Source of the DNA: Granulosicoccus sp045106195
Lineage (GTDB): Bacteria > Pseudomonadota > Gammaproteobacteria > Granulosicoccales > Granulosicoccaceae
Direction of reading: 5' to 3'
Length of the DNA: 64,000 bases
Assembly: GCA_045106195.1 (NCBI GenBank)
Contig: JBGCEH010000022.1
Location: 55,292-119,291, forward strand
Shown here: positions 36,455 through 46,318 of the stretch, piece by piece
Position numbering within the stretch: position 1 is the stretch's first letter
How the letters are laid out: each line of letters begins with the position of its first letter
The notes under the pieces: model-generated
Told to the model about the DNA's origin: nothing
The model's input: only the letters and a program-made list of their open reading frames with translations
Databases searched by the model: none
Made by a program: the position numbers and the translations under genes

Positions 36455-37819
36455 CTATACTCGGACTTTGTCCAGATCGATATCGAGACTTCGCAGTTTG
36501 CGATAGAGATGAGTACGCTCCATACCAACGTGTTTGGCAAGATCGCCAATATTACCTTGCGTCTCGGTCAGACAACGGAGCAAGTATTGCCTTTCGAAAT
36601 CAGCTCTAGCCTCCCGTAACGGTAGATCGTAACGCAAGGCAAGTGCCGTATCGCTGGTATCCACAGCGCCCAAAACTCGGTTGATTTCCGCCACCTCAAT
36701 CTCTGACTGCCCGCCGAGGAGCAGCACTCGTTGCACCAGATTCTTCAATTCAAGCAGATTACCCGGCCAGTCCAGATTGCGAAGCCGATTTTGAGCGGCG
36801 ACCGTAAAATGCCGGTAGGTCAGCCCCTCCTCCTGCACATGCCATTCCACAAATCCTTCAAGCAATGCAGGAATATCTTCGGGATGCTCTCGCAGTGGGG
36901 CTATTGTCAGCGTCTCGGCGGAGATTAATCTGGCGAGCACGGGATCAAAACTGTCGCGCTTGACGGGCAAAGACAAATCCTGCCGTGACGAGGCAATTAT
37001 CCGACAACGAAACGGTATACGGTTATTGGAACCCACCCGAAGAAAACCCTGCTGCTCGATAGCCTGCAAAAGGCATTGTTGAGCATTAGCGGGCAACAAC
37101 TCGACATCGGAAAGCAGCAGTGTCCCGCCGGCGGCTGACTCAAGAAAGCCCATACTGACAGCACCTGCAGTTTCCTCACCGTACAGTTCGCGATGTGCAT
37201 TGACTACTGAAAGTGTGTCACAGCGTAATTGTGTAAAGCGTCCCGTGAGCTCGGGATGTCGATCATGAATAATCTGCGCAAACAGTAATCGCCCACTACC
37301 CGATTCACCCAGCAACAACAATGAATTGGTCTTAGTAGCTTGATCATTTACATGTTCGCGCAAAGATTTTACGTGATCACTGACACCTAGAAGAAACGGT
37401 AGTCTGCGTGGCTTGTCAGGTTGTCTGTCGGACGGAGTGGCCTGCGGTACTCCTTCAGCCAGCGCTTTTTCAACCGTCAGCAACAATTTGGCTAACGACA
37501 ATGGCTTTTCGATAAAGTCCACGGCACCGTGCCGTGTGGCCTCAACCGCCGTTTCTACGGTACCGTGCCCCGAGATCATGATAACCGGAAAGCTCAGAGA
37601 GCCTTTACTCTTCCAAGACTTGAGCAGGGACACACCATCCATATCCGGCATCCAGATATCCAGCAGCACCAGGTCAGGAATTGCCTCGTCGATGGCAGTT
37701 TGTGCGGCCTCAGCTGTATCGGCTACGGAAACTGCATACCCCTCATCTTCAAGAATTTCCTGCAACAACCCTCGAATATCTGGCTCATCATCTACTACCA
37801 GTACAGACCGTTCACTCAT
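36455..37819 (-). CDS. ntrX: Response regulator NtrX with degenerate AAA+ domain
   Basis: The product has 454 residues. The receiver domain is intact (D10, D11, phosphoacceptor D54, K104). The central domain has NtrC-family length but lacks key features: Walker A is GESGSGR with Arg176 for Lys, the sigma-54 loop GAFTGA is absent (LYGEETAGAV at that place), and Walker B is LLLSDV. The C-terminal Fis-type helix-turn-helix (GNIGDLAKHVGMERTHLYRKL) is normal. It probably binds DNA without ATP-driven sigma-54 activation. It overlaps ntrY by four bases. Confidence 0.9.
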   Translation of the reverse strand: MSERSVLVVDDEPDIRGLLQEILEDEGYAVSVADTAEAAQTAIDEAIPDLVLLDIWMPDMDGVSLLKSWKSKGSLSFPVIMISGHGTVETAVEATRHGAVDFIEKPLSLAKLLLTVEKALAEGVPQATPSDRQPDKPRRLPFLLGVSDHVKSLREHVNDQATKTNSLLLLGESGSGRLLFAQIIHDRHPELTGRFTQLRCDTLSVVNAHRELYGEETAGAVSMGFLESAAGGTLLLSDVELLPANAQQCLLQAIEQQGFLRVGSNNRIPFRCRIIASSRQDLSLPVKRDSFDPVLARLISAETLTIAPLREHPEDIPALLEGFVEWHVQEEGLTYRHFTVAAQNRLRNLDWPGNLLELKNLVQRVLLLGGQSEIEVAEINRVLGAVDTSDTALALRYDLPLREARADFERQYLLRCLTETQGNIGDLAKHVGMERTHLYRKLRSLDIDLDKVRV

Positions 37820-40032
37820 GCCGCATCTCCACGAAGCTGCAAACTGGAAGGATAAGGCAAACTGACGATTACGGCAGCTCCTCCACTCGCGCGATTCTCC
37901 GCACGGATCTTGCCATTATGCTCCTCTACGATCTTTTTGACGATAGCGAGACCAAGCCCTGTGCCCTTGGGCTTGGAGGATACATAAGGTTCAAACAGCC
38001 TGTCCATCATGTCTCTCGGAAAGCCCGGGCCTTCGTCTTCGGCGATAATTTCCAGTACATCGTTACCAGGCTCAGCTCTTACTCTGGTTACAAGATTCAC
38101 TACCATGGGTAGCTTACCTTGTTGAGCCTCCAGTGCGTTTTTAATCAGATTGTGAGTCAATTGACGCATGCGTGGCATATCAATGGCTATCCGAGGAAGG
38201 GTTGACGAAAGCGCCAGGTTTATCTGAACCGAATCCTGTGAATTACTGTACAGATCAGACACTTCTCTGAGCAGATCATTAATGCTGGTTGGCACAAGCG
38301 TCAGGTTGGGCGTCGACGCATATTCGGCAAATGCGTTTACCATACCCTTAAGCGCATCTACCTGATTCTCGATGGTATGGGTCAGACGCTCCAGAAGCTC
38401 AACATCGCGACCTTCGAGTTTCTGGACGAACTTGTGCCGCAACCGTTCAGCCGATAATTGTATGGGTGTCAGAGGATTCTTGATCTCGTGCGCCAGGCGT
38501 CTGGCCACTTCGCTCCAGGCTGCATCGCGCTGCGCGCTAATCAAGGTCGTCATGTCGTCGATGACAATAACGCGCCCGGTCAGTTGATCACTGGAATCCA
38601 GAAGAACCGTACCACGACAGAATAGAAACCGCCTGCCACCCTCATCGAAAACTTCAATCTCCGCCGACCATTCCTGGTCAGCATACTGACTGAGTGGCGC
38701 GCGCACCTGTTCACTGAACTGTGCAATTACGCTATTGTCCCGCTCCTCATGGACCAGGGCCTGTCCGCGCATCTGCACCAGCTCACTCCCCAGAATAGCC
38801 GCCGCCGCCGGATTGCTGGTGAGTACTTTGTTATGGGCATCCAGCGTAATGACACCACTGGATATCTGCCCAAGTACCGCTTGCAAGCGTGCACGTTGAC
38901 GCTCGACCTGAAGCTGACTTTGCTCAGCGCTCTTCCGGCTTTGTTCCAGCTGCAATGTCATGTAATTGAACGACTGCACCAGAAATCCGAGTTCGTCGTT
39001 CTTCCCACGCTTGTAGATACGTGTTGCATAGTTGCCCTGAGCAACCGATCGCGTACCTTCGACAAGATCATGGATTGGCATCATCATTCGACGCGCGGCA
39101 TATAACGCAAACCACAAAGCCATCAAGGCCGACAACAATAACGCCAGTGAAAGCGTCAACATGGAACTAAGCATCAAGGGGTTACGTAAAAACACCAGCT
39201 GGCGATACTGCTGATAGCTTGACTGCACGCTCTCGGCTAGATCAGACGATCTGTCATCAATGGGATACAGAGCCTGCAGTACCGAATTTTCGCGTGTTGC
39301 ATCTTCTGCGAACACCGGAGTGACAACACGTATAAACAACTCGCCACGTCCGACAGGATCGACACTGACATACGAAAGGCCCTGCTTCGCCCGGCTGATC
39401 AGATCGTTTTCAGGCCTGTTGGGTTGTACTGATATCCTGTCCAGCAAACCGGTTGATGCAATAATTCGGTTATCAGGGCCGATCAACGTCATTTCACTCG
39501 CATCAGTTTCCGAGGTTAGTGAGTTCAATTCAACAACGGCCACCGACTCACTCACACCCACCAGCTGGTCCGCGATCTTCAAGGTATCGCGCTGCAGCAT
39601 GCTCATTTGCAACTCAAGCGATTCGCGGCTTAATTCAAGCGCATCATCGAGCGCTTTTTCTATCTCAAGATCAAAATAGCTATTGATGTTGGCGCGAAGG
39701 AAACGAATGGAAAATCCATAGACCAGCGTGACCGGCACCAACGCCAGAAGTACCGAGACAATGACCAGTTTCACCGTTAATCGGGAACCGGCAATGCGCG
39801 CGCGAAACTCTTTGGTCAGTCGCCAGCCATTCATGATGATCAACACCGCAATAAAACACAGCGCCAGTCCATTACCGATTAGTAGCCAGTGATAATACTG
39901 ACCAAAGCGCTCGAGCTGGAGTGCAATGGTGCCAAGCACATACAGCGAAGCAATCAGAACGACGAACAGTAGCCCCATGAGTACAGCGCTACTGAGTAGC
40001 CGCTGACGCAACCTGTTCAGGTAACTGGCCAT
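37816..40032 (-). CDS. ntrY: Membrane sensor histidine kinase NtrY
   Basis: The product has 738 residues. Three N-terminal helices lie within the first 120 residues and a fourth near 290; a periplasmic sensor region precedes HAMP (about 310-365), PAS (about 380-490), and a HisKA domain with the phospho-His in ARRLAHEIKNPLTPIQLSAERL. The HATPase domain has NLIKNALEAQ and GTGLGLAIVKKI. It is the cognate kinase of NtrX, associated with nitrogen and redox control. It overlaps the DUF4390 gene by 16 bases. Confidence 0.94.
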   Translation of the reverse strand: MASYLNRLRQRLLSSAVLMGLLFVVLIASLYVLGTIALQLERFGQYYHWLLIGNGLALCFIAVLIIMNGWRLTKEFRARIAGSRLTVKLVIVSVLLALVPVTLVYGFSIRFLRANINSYFDLEIEKALDDALELSRESLELQMSMLQRDTLKIADQLVGVSESVAVVELNSLTSETDASEMTLIGPDNRIIASTGLLDRISVQPNRPENDLISRAKQGLSYVSVDPVGRGELFIRVVTPVFAEDATRENSVLQALYPIDDRSSDLAESVQSSYQQYRQLVFLRNPLMLSSMLTLSLALLLSALMALWFALYAARRMMMPIHDLVEGTRSVAQGNYATRIYKRGKNDELGFLVQSFNYMTLQLEQSRKSAEQSQLQVERQRARLQAVLGQISSGVITLDAHNKVLTSNPAAAAILGSELVQMRGQALVHEERDNSVIAQFSEQVRAPLSQYADQEWSAEIEVFDEGGRRFLFCRGTVLLDSSDQLTGRVIVIDDMTTLISAQRDAAWSEVARRLAHEIKNPLTPIQLSAERLRHKFVQKLEGRDVELLERLTHTIENQVDALKGMVNAFAEYASTPNLTLVPTSINDLLREVSDLYSNSQDSVQINLALSSTLPRIAIDMPRMRQLTHNLIKNALEAQQGKLPMVVNLVTRVRAEPGNDVLEIIAEDEGPGFPRDMMDRLFEPYVSSKPKGTGLGLAIVKKIVEEHNGKIRAENRASGGAAVIVSLPYPSSLQLRGDAA

Positions 40033-40658
40033 CGGTACTCCTCGCTGACCAGTGTCCAGCTGGAACGAATGATGGGTTGTAGAGGTAACGGCAAGGCCGA
40101 CTTGCTCAAACGCATATCCAGCGAACCTACAAGCTCTGAATTTTCAATCTGCTGCACTTGCCCCTGATTCAGCTCAAACGTTATTCGACCCAGTTGTCCA
40201 AGGCCGGTAAGCGCTGAGCTTAAGGATCTGAAATTTCGACTCACATCTGTTTCAACCGCATGTACTCGATAGTGACGAGTCAATTCGTAGTAGGTCAATT
40301 TATAATGCCTTTGAAGATCAACCACGGTTCTGTCGGGCAACCACACAAGTGGATCTTTAACCGACAGATTCAATACAAAGGTCAGAGGGACCCCGCTATC
40401 TAGCCCTGCTTGTATGGTCGAAGAAAGCTTGATCTGTGCGTTTGCCTGCAATTCCAACCGCTCCGCTTCTCGAACGATCAAGATATCCTTGAGGTTGATG
40501 ATACCTTGACCGTCAGCAGGCTCGGTTTCCAGATAATGCCAGCCATAAACAAGTGCTGCGACAACACCCAGACTTGCCAGAATCCAGAGCAGCACTGCAA
40601 GCAAGCCGCCTTTATTCTGACGAGAATGATAGGGTACTTGTGAAGGCAGAAAACTCAC
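40017..40658 (-). CDS. DUF4390 membrane-anchored protein
   Basis: The product has 213 residues. One N-terminal helix (GLLAVLLWILASLGVVAALVYG) is followed by a periplasmic domain with LVWLPDRTVVDLQRHYKLTYYELTRHYRV, typical of DUF4390 proteins found between rsmB and ntrY in gammaproteobacteria. Function is unknown. I chose the GTG at 40658 because it overlaps the rsmB stop as GTGA; another GTG lies three codons upstream at 40667. Confidence 0.8.
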   Translation of the reverse strand: MSFLPSQVPYHSRQNKGGLLAVLLWILASLGVVAALVYGWHYLETEPADGQGIINLKDILIVREAERLELQANAQIKLSSTIQAGLDSGVPLTFVLNLSVKDPLVWLPDRTVVDLQRHYKLTYYELTRHYRVHAVETDVSRNFRSLSSALTGLGQLGRITFELNQGQVQQIENSELVGSLDMRLSKSALPLPLQPIIRSSWTLVSEEYRWPVT

Positions 40659-42004
40659 TGAGCACACTTCTGTATGGCCGCGTAGAAGAAGCCATCCATT
40701 TGCTGTTCACCAGGAAAAATCTGCTGCATCTTTCCGAGCAGTTCGGCATCCTGGGTGCACTGCAGGAAGGCTGTGATCTGGCGTTCGTTTTCATCCTTCA
40801 ATATCGAGCAGGTTGCATACAACAGAACGCCATCTGTGGCCAATGTTTGCCAAAGGCCATCCAGCAGGCGTCGTTGAGTCTCAACCAGAGGCGCAATGTC
40901 AGAGGCGCGTCGCAGCAGTTTGATATCTGGATGCCTGCGAATAACGCCTGATCCAGAACAGGGTGCATCCAGCAACACTGCATCGAATGGAACCCTATCC
41001 CACCATTGATCAACCGCCGCAGCATCAGCGTGCACCACATCGACATCTGCTTGCAACATCAAGCGTTGCAGGGTTGATGCTACGCGACCAAGGCGATCTT
41101 CATCGTGATCAATCGCAGTGATACTCGAAAACAGGCCTGACTCCGCCGCATGTGCAGCTTTGCCACCCGGCGCGGCACAAGCGTCAAGCAATCGCCCACC
41201 AGCCGGAATATGTTTTGACAACAGTAGGTTGGCGAGCTGGGCTGCAGCATCCTGAACACTGACATGTCCTTCCTCAAAACCTGGGAGCTGTGTTACGGCT
41301 ACCGGCGAGTCCAGCAGTAACGCATGGGGCATCTTATTAAGTTTCGATGCCGCAATGCCCACTTCTTTCAATTGTTGAAGATAGCCATCCAGATCACTTT
41401 GCAAGGCATTGACACGCAAACACATCGGCGCCTGGACATTGTTCGCTGTACAGATCGCCTCCCATCGCTTAGGCCAATCTTGTTGAAACCTTTCGATGAG
41501 CCAGTCAGGATGGCTGTACTGACCACTGGGCGTCAATGCACTATCCAGTTGATCCCTCTGCCGCTGATAGTTTCTCAGCACAGCATTTACCAGGCCCCGC
41601 GCCCACGGTTTTTTCAATTTCTCAATGACCTTGACGGTTTCATCGACAGCCGCGTGTACCACAGTTGGCGTATGTCGTAATTGAAACACGCCCAATTGCA
41701 TCAACAGATAGACGTCAAAGTCTTTGGCTTTTAACGGCTTATCGAGTAGCTGGTCAACCAAAGCTTCGAGTTCATGTGTCCAACGACACCAACCAAAAAT
41801 CCAGGCCTGAAGCTGCGACTGCTCTGCATTTGAAACCCGTGTTTGTGCCTCAGGCAACAGCCGCGTTAGCGATCCGCCATGCCGTCGCAACTGGAGCATC
41901 AATTGCAATGCCTGATATCGCAAATTGGTTGCCGATTCAGCCACGGGTTGTGCGTAGGATCTCTTTCCCTGCTTTGCCTTCGTCTTGAAACCTGATTTGG
42001 TCAT
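40655..42004 (-). CDS. rsmB: 16S rRNA (cytosine-967-C5)-methyltransferase RsmB
   Basis: The product has 449 residues. The N-terminal NusB-like domain spans about 25-160, and the Rossmann methyltransferase domain carries DACAAPGGKAAH (SAM), DAPCSGSGVIRRHPD (motif IV Cys) and YATCSILKDENE (motif VI catalytic Cys). It methylates C967 in 16S rRNA. It overlaps fmt by one base and precedes the DUF4390 gene. The basic extension at the N-terminus (TKSGFKTKAKQGKRS) is not unusual. Confidence 0.95.
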   Translation of the reverse strand: MTKSGFKTKAKQGKRSYAQPVAESATNLRYQALQLMLQLRRHGGSLTRLLPEAQTRVSNAEQSQLQAWIFGWCRWTHELEALVDQLLDKPLKAKDFDVYLLMQLGVFQLRHTPTVVHAAVDETVKVIEKLKKPWARGLVNAVLRNYQRQRDQLDSALTPSGQYSHPDWLIERFQQDWPKRWEAICTANNVQAPMCLRVNALQSDLDGYLQQLKEVGIAASKLNKMPHALLLDSPVAVTQLPGFEEGHVSVQDAAAQLANLLLSKHIPAGGRLLDACAAPGGKAAHAAESGLFSSITAIDHDEDRLGRVASTLQRLMLQADVDVVHADAAAVDQWWDRVPFDAVLLDAPCSGSGVIRRHPDIKLLRRASDIAPLVETQRRLLDGLWQTLATDGVLLYATCSILKDENERQITAFLQCTQDAELLGKMQQIFPGEQQMDGFFYAAIQKCAQ

Positions 42005-42966
42005 CAGGAAACCACCGGTTTAAACACTTCGCCCAGTAGAGATTGTCCCTGTGCAAAATCCGCTGCACTCTGAGCTTTTTTACCAGGCCATTGCAACTGC
42101 AGAAATTCAATGTCCTTATCGCCTGTGCAAACACGAATGGCATCTGGCCCCACTCGGACTATCTTGCCAGCCACCGCCTGAGAATCCAACCGCTCTCCAT
42201 CGACCTTGCGGCTTCGCCAGAATCGAACACGCTGTCCACAAAGCATGGCCTCCGCCACCGGCCAGGGATTGAACGCCCGGACACGCCGATGTATTTCGTC
42301 GGCACCTAGCTCAAAGTTCAGACGGGCCTCTGACTTGGTTAATTTCTCGGCATAGCTAACTCCCGTCTGTGGCTGCTCGATAGCGCTCATCTCACCCCGA
42401 CAACGCGCCGGTAGAGTCTCGAGCAATGCCTGTGCTCCCAATTGTGCAAGCCTGTCATGTAACTGGGCGACATTTTCATCGTCACCGATGACACAACGCG
42501 ACTCAAGCAGAACATCACCGGTATCGAGTCCAGCGTCCATCTGCATGATGCAAACACCGGTTTCCCTGTCGCCTGCGAGAATGGCGCGATGTATGGGTGC
42601 AGCACCTCGCCAGCGTGGGAGCAAAGACGCATGGATATTGAGGCAGCCAAGTACTGGCGTATCGAGCACAGACTGCGGCAGGATGAGCCCATAGGCGGCA
42701 ACCACCAGAACATCGGCGTTCAGAGACTGAAATTCCTGCAAGGCTTCGGCAGTTTTCAGTGAAACGGGCTGCTGTACTGGCACACCAGCTTCCAGGGCAC
42801 GGATCTTGACGGCGCTGGGGGTGAGCTTGCGACCACGCCCAGCCGGACGATCAGGCTGAGTGAGCACACCCACAAGCTCGTGCGCGCTGCCCAGCAAGGC
42901 ATCCAGCGCCACCGCCGCAAACTCGGGCGTACCGGCAAATGCCACTTTCAGACGATCACAATTCAT
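42004..42966 (-). CDS. fmt: Methionyl-tRNA formyltransferase
   Basis: The product has 320 residues. The N-terminus VAFAGTPEFAAVAL, the folate/catalytic segment NIHASLLPRWRGAAPIHRAI and MDAGLDTGDVL are hallmarks. The C-terminal OB domain (about 210-320) binds tRNA. It formylates initiator Met-tRNA and is followed by rsmB in the usual def-fmt-rsmB order. Confidence 0.97.
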   Translation of the reverse strand: MNCDRLKVAFAGTPEFAAVALDALLGSAHELVGVLTQPDRPAGRGRKLTPSAVKIRALEAGVPVQQPVSLKTAEALQEFQSLNADVLVVAAYGLILPQSVLDTPVLGCLNIHASLLPRWRGAAPIHRAILAGDRETGVCIMQMDAGLDTGDVLLESRCVIGDDENVAQLHDRLAQLGAQALLETLPARCRGEMSAIEQPQTGVSYAEKLTKSEARLNFELGADEIHRRVRAFNPWPVAEAMLCGQRVRFWRSRKVDGERLDSQAVAGKIVRVGPDAIRVCTGDKDIEFLQLQWPGKKAQSAADFAQGQSLLGEVFKPVVS

Positions 42967-43012
42967 GGTTGAAGACGTCGGTAGCGTAAAAGAAATTCAA
43001 CGAAACTCCGAC

Positions 43013-43552
43013 TCAGGCTCGCTCTGGACGTTCCGGCAGATCGTCGGGGTCTGCGCCGTCGCGAATCCATTTTTCCATGCGTTTGCGAATTCGGTTGCGC
43101 TTTAAGACGGACAGGTAATCTACAAATAACTTGCCGTCAAGATGATCGATTTCATGCTGGATACAGACCGCCAGCAATCCGCTCGCATCCATCTCAAAGG
43201 GGTTTCCTTCCCGGTCAACTGCCGCAATTGTGATATCTGAAGGCCGTTTTACGCTCTCGTAAACGCCCGGAATTGACAGACAGCCTTCCTGCATCTCCGC
43301 CATGCCCTCACTGTGCAGAATCTGCGGATTAATGAACGTTAGCGGAGTGTCATTTTCTTCAGAAACATCAATAACAACAATACGTTGATGCACATTTACC
43401 TGAGTCGCGGCAAGGCCTATACCGGGCGCTTCATACATGGTCTCGAACATATTGTCGACGAGCCCGACCACGCCGCCGTCGACGTTTTGCACCCCTTCTG
43501 CCTTACGGCGAAGCTGTGGGTCAGGGTAAAACAGAATATCTAGCAGTGACAC
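43013..43552 (-). CDS. def: Peptide deformylase
   Basis: The product has 179 residues if it starts at the GTG at 43552 (VSLLDILFYPDPQLR fits the usual N-terminus); an ATG at 43609 would add 19 hydrophobic residues absent from deformylases. Metal ligands are C91 (EGCLSIPG), H133 and H137 (QHEIDHLDG), with E134 catalytic; GIGLAATQ is at 44-51. It removes the formyl group added after Fmt. The final ~15 residues are acidic and Pro-rich. Confidence 0.93.
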   Translation of the reverse strand: MSLLDILFYPDPQLRRKAEGVQNVDGGVVGLVDNMFETMYEAPGIGLAATQVNVHQRIVVIDVSEENDTPLTFINPQILHSEGMAEMQEGCLSIPGVYESVKRPSDITIAAVDREGNPFEMDASGLLAVCIQHEIDHLDGKLFVDYLSVLKRNRIRKRMEKWIRDGADPDDLPERPERA

Positions 43553-43691
43553 AGCGAGGATTCCAGCGATGAATAGGTCCGGTAATTCTACCAGCCACAG
43601 ACAAGGCATCGCCTTTGCATATCAAGCTTTCTTAAGCACCGCCGATTCATCCGGTAGTTAACACCGCATAAACGAGGGAGAGTTCCCCAAC

Positions 43692-44933
43692 ATGGCTCTA
43701 AACATGACGACGACGACTGCACGCTTGACCTTGGCAGTCAGTCTGTCAGCGATCCTGGCCTCCTGTGCTTCAGGTCCGGCACCCTCTGCAATGGCGATAG
43801 GCCCCAAGGCTACTGTCAGCGAACGCTTTCAGGTGAGTGACGTCGAGGATGTTGATTACACTACCGCTGTGCCGCGCGTCTACATCGATTCAGAACTCGT
43901 GGAAACCGATGCACCGCAGGTTTACACTGTGGTACGCGGAGATACCCTATGGGACATTTCAGATCGCTTTCTTAAAGAGCCATGGCGTTGGACAGAAATC
44001 TGGAGCTATAACCCGAAGATCTACAATCCTCATCTGATCTACCCCGGCGACGTTCTGGCACTGGAGTATGTCAACGGAAAACCCACGCTGTCTCTTACAC
44101 GCAAGGGCAAGACCATTCCTCAAGGCACCGGTGAGCCGAGTCTGGGAGCTGCGACGCCTGCGTCCGGCAACAACACTGACGTCAATGCAAGGGTAAAACT
44201 GCAGCCCAGAATTCGCTCAGAGTCTCTGGACAGCGCCATACCGACCATTGCCGGTGAATCCATCTCACAATTTCTGGTTCATCCCCGAGTTGTTGATTCC
44301 AGAACCATCGAAAACGCACCTTACGTCATTGCTAATAGCGATCAGCGGCTCATCAGTTCAATGGGCAGCAAGATCTATGTGCGTGGTCGTCTGAATCGCG
44401 ACCAGACCGCCTACGGCGTCTTTCGCCAGAACAAAGCGCTGATAGATCCTGTCAACGGCGCTAATCTGGGATTCGAAATGGTTCACGTATCCGATGCCAA
44501 ACTATTAAGTGTCGGAGACCCTTCCACGCTGGCCTTGACCAGCAACAAGATGGAAACCATTGCCGGCGATGTCCTACTGCCATTGAGCTCTAGCGCAACT
44601 TCACATACCTACGTCCCGCGCATACCTGAGCTGCGAGGTGAAGCACGCATCGTGTCTCTGGTCGATGCGATTGCGCAGACTGGCCGTAATCAGGTGGTCG
44701 TGCTGAACATAGGCGCTAACTCCAGCATTCAGGAAGGCGATGTGCTGGCCGTTGAAACGCGCGGACGTCCCATCGTGGACAAGAATGGAAGACTCGGCTG
44801 GGAGCATGTACAGCTGCCTAACCAACGAACAGGCGTTTTGATGGTATTCAAGACCTTTGACACGGTAAGCTATGCGCTCGTCATGGAATCGACGCGCCCT
44901 TTGAAAGTCAACGACATCATTACGGGTATCTAA
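43692..44933 (+). CDS. LysM-domain lipoprotein
   Basis: The product has 413 residues. A lipoprotein signal ends at the lipobox LASC (C25), and a LysM domain covers about 77-124 (VYTVVRGDTLWDISDRFL...YPGDVLAL). The remaining ~280 residues have no motif I recognise. LysM proteins bind peptidoglycan; the gene upstream of dprA in gammaproteobacteria often encodes such a protein. The gene is divergent from def. Confidence 0.88.
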   Translation: MALNMTTTTARLTLAVSLSAILASCASGPAPSAMAIGPKATVSERFQVSDVEDVDYTTAVPRVYIDSELVETDAPQVYTVVRGDTLWDISDRFLKEPWRWTEIWSYNPKIYNPHLIYPGDVLALEYVNGKPTLSLTRKGKTIPQGTGEPSLGAATPASGNNTDVNARVKLQPRIRSESLDSAIPTIAGESISQFLVHPRVVDSRTIENAPYVIANSDQRLISSMGSKIYVRGRLNRDQTAYGVFRQNKALIDPVNGANLGFEMVHVSDAKLLSVGDPSTLALTSNKMETIAGDVLLPLSSSATSHTYVPRIPELRGEARIVSLVDAIAQTGRNQVVVLNIGANSSIQEGDVLAVETRGRPIVDKNGRLGWEHVQLPNQRTGVLMVFKTFDTVSYALVMESTRPLKVNDIITGI

Positions 44934-44959
44934 CACTCGCTCTCGGGCTTTACCTTTCG

Positions 44960-44986
44960 GTGACCGCGGGCCAAAACCGCGGTCAC
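44960..44986 (+). promoter_or_regulatory. Perfect hairpin abutting the dprA start codon
   Basis: GTGACCGCGG (44960-44969) and CCGCGGTCAC (44977-44986) form ten perfect, mostly G-C pairs with a seven-base loop. The stem ends four bases before the dprA ATG at 44991 and occupies the position of a ribosome-binding site; no Shine-Dalgarno sequence is visible. It also lies 27 bases after the LysM gene stop but has no T tract. It may limit dprA translation, end LysM transcription, or both. Confidence 0.6.
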
Positions 44987-44990
44987 AATC

Positions 44991-46166
44991 ATGGATGATT
45001 CAGAAGCTCCCCTACTTCCTGCCTGGTTGGCATTTACGCTTGCCTTTGATGCCAGCGCTCGACTGGTCCAGTATCTGCGGCAGGCAAATCCTGATCCGGC
45101 TGCCACAGGCCGGCTTATCAGGCAATATCAGCAGGGAGACACCCTGCCACTGTGCATCGCGATGCGCGGCAAACTCGATACAGCTCAGTTATACAGCCTT
45201 ACAGCACCACCTATCGAGCAGCGCATCAACGCTGCCCTGGAATGGCAAGACGCTAGCCCCGACCACCACTTGATCGGACTCGATGACCCAGGTTACCCCG
45301 CGCTTTTGCTCGACACTGTCGACGCACCACCTCTGCTTTACGCTAAGGGCGATCTGAAGTCACTACAGTGCTCGGCACTTGCCATCGTAGGCTCCCGCAA
45401 AGCTAGTCGGCAAAGTATCGATCTAACACGTAAGCTGGCCTCTGGTATGGCCGAGCGCAATGTCGCTATCGTCAGTGGGCTAGCACGCGGCATTGACGCT
45501 GCGGCACACGAAGGTGCGCTATCGGTGGGCGGCAGAACCATTGCAGTTGCTGCAACTGAACCCGAATCGGTATATCCAAAATGTCACACCGGTTTGGCAC
45601 AGCGAATTATCGACCATGGTGGCCTGATCCTGACTGAATACCCACTAGCCGCCCCGACGCTGCGGTGGTACTTCCCCAGACGAAATCGCATAATCAGTGG
45701 AATAAGCCTTGGCGTCCTGGTCGCAGAGGCCGGATTGCCCAGTGGTACACTCACTACGGCTACGCATGCCATCAACCAAGGGCGCGAAGTCATGGCTATT
45801 CCAGGTTCAGTGATGAATCCTCAGGCCCGAGGCTGCCATGCTTTGATCAAACAGGGAGCAACCCTTGTAGAGAACGAACAAGACATCCTGGACGCTCTAG
45901 CCTGGCCACTGTTGCGAAAAATCGAATCTGAAGAAGCCTCAAAGCCTCGTGAGCGCACGTATCAGGGGGATACCAAAGCTGATACCTGGTCGGCAATTCA
46001 GCCGGAAAGCCGCGTTCTGAAGGCTCTGGCAGTCGCACCATCCACTATTGACGATTTAATGACGCAGATTGATTGTAGTGTCGCTGAACTCACCACACTC
46101 CTTGGATTACTTGAAATTGACGGCAAAATAAGAGCCGGGGCGGGTGGCCGGTACACCCGTTGCTAG
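44991..46166 (+). CDS. dprA: DNA-processing protein DprA
   Basis: The product has 391 residues. The Rossmann-like core contains LAIVGSRKAS, SGLARGIDAAAHEGAL, FPRRNRIISGIS and AEAGLPSGTLTTATHAINQGREVMAIPG, all diagnostic of DprA, and a C-terminal winged helix covers about 330-391. It loads RecA on incoming single-stranded DNA in natural transformation. The hairpin just upstream may control expression. Confidence 0.96.
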   Translation: MDDSEAPLLPAWLAFTLAFDASARLVQYLRQANPDPAATGRLIRQYQQGDTLPLCIAMRGKLDTAQLYSLTAPPIEQRINAALEWQDASPDHHLIGLDDPGYPALLLDTVDAPPLLYAKGDLKSLQCSALAIVGSRKASRQSIDLTRKLASGMAERNVAIVSGLARGIDAAAHEGALSVGGRTIAVAATEPESVYPKCHTGLAQRIIDHGGLILTEYPLAAPTLRWYFPRRNRIISGISLGVLVAEAGLPSGTLTTATHAINQGREVMAIPGSVMNPQARGCHALIKQGATLVENEQDILDALAWPLLRKIESEEASKPRERTYQGDTKADTWSAIQPESRVLKALAVAPSTIDDLMTQIDCSVAELTTLLGLLEIDGKIRAGAGGRYTRC

Positions 46167-46318
46167 GGCATATTGAAACGGAACAATAGTGACAATACGT
46201 GTCAAATTACACGGCTTCGTTGACAAAGCCCGACCAAGCGACGACGCTATATGCCTTTGTAACCTCAAATGTGTATCCGCGTGTCGTGCGGTAGCCACCA
46301 AAGAACAACCCTGTATTC

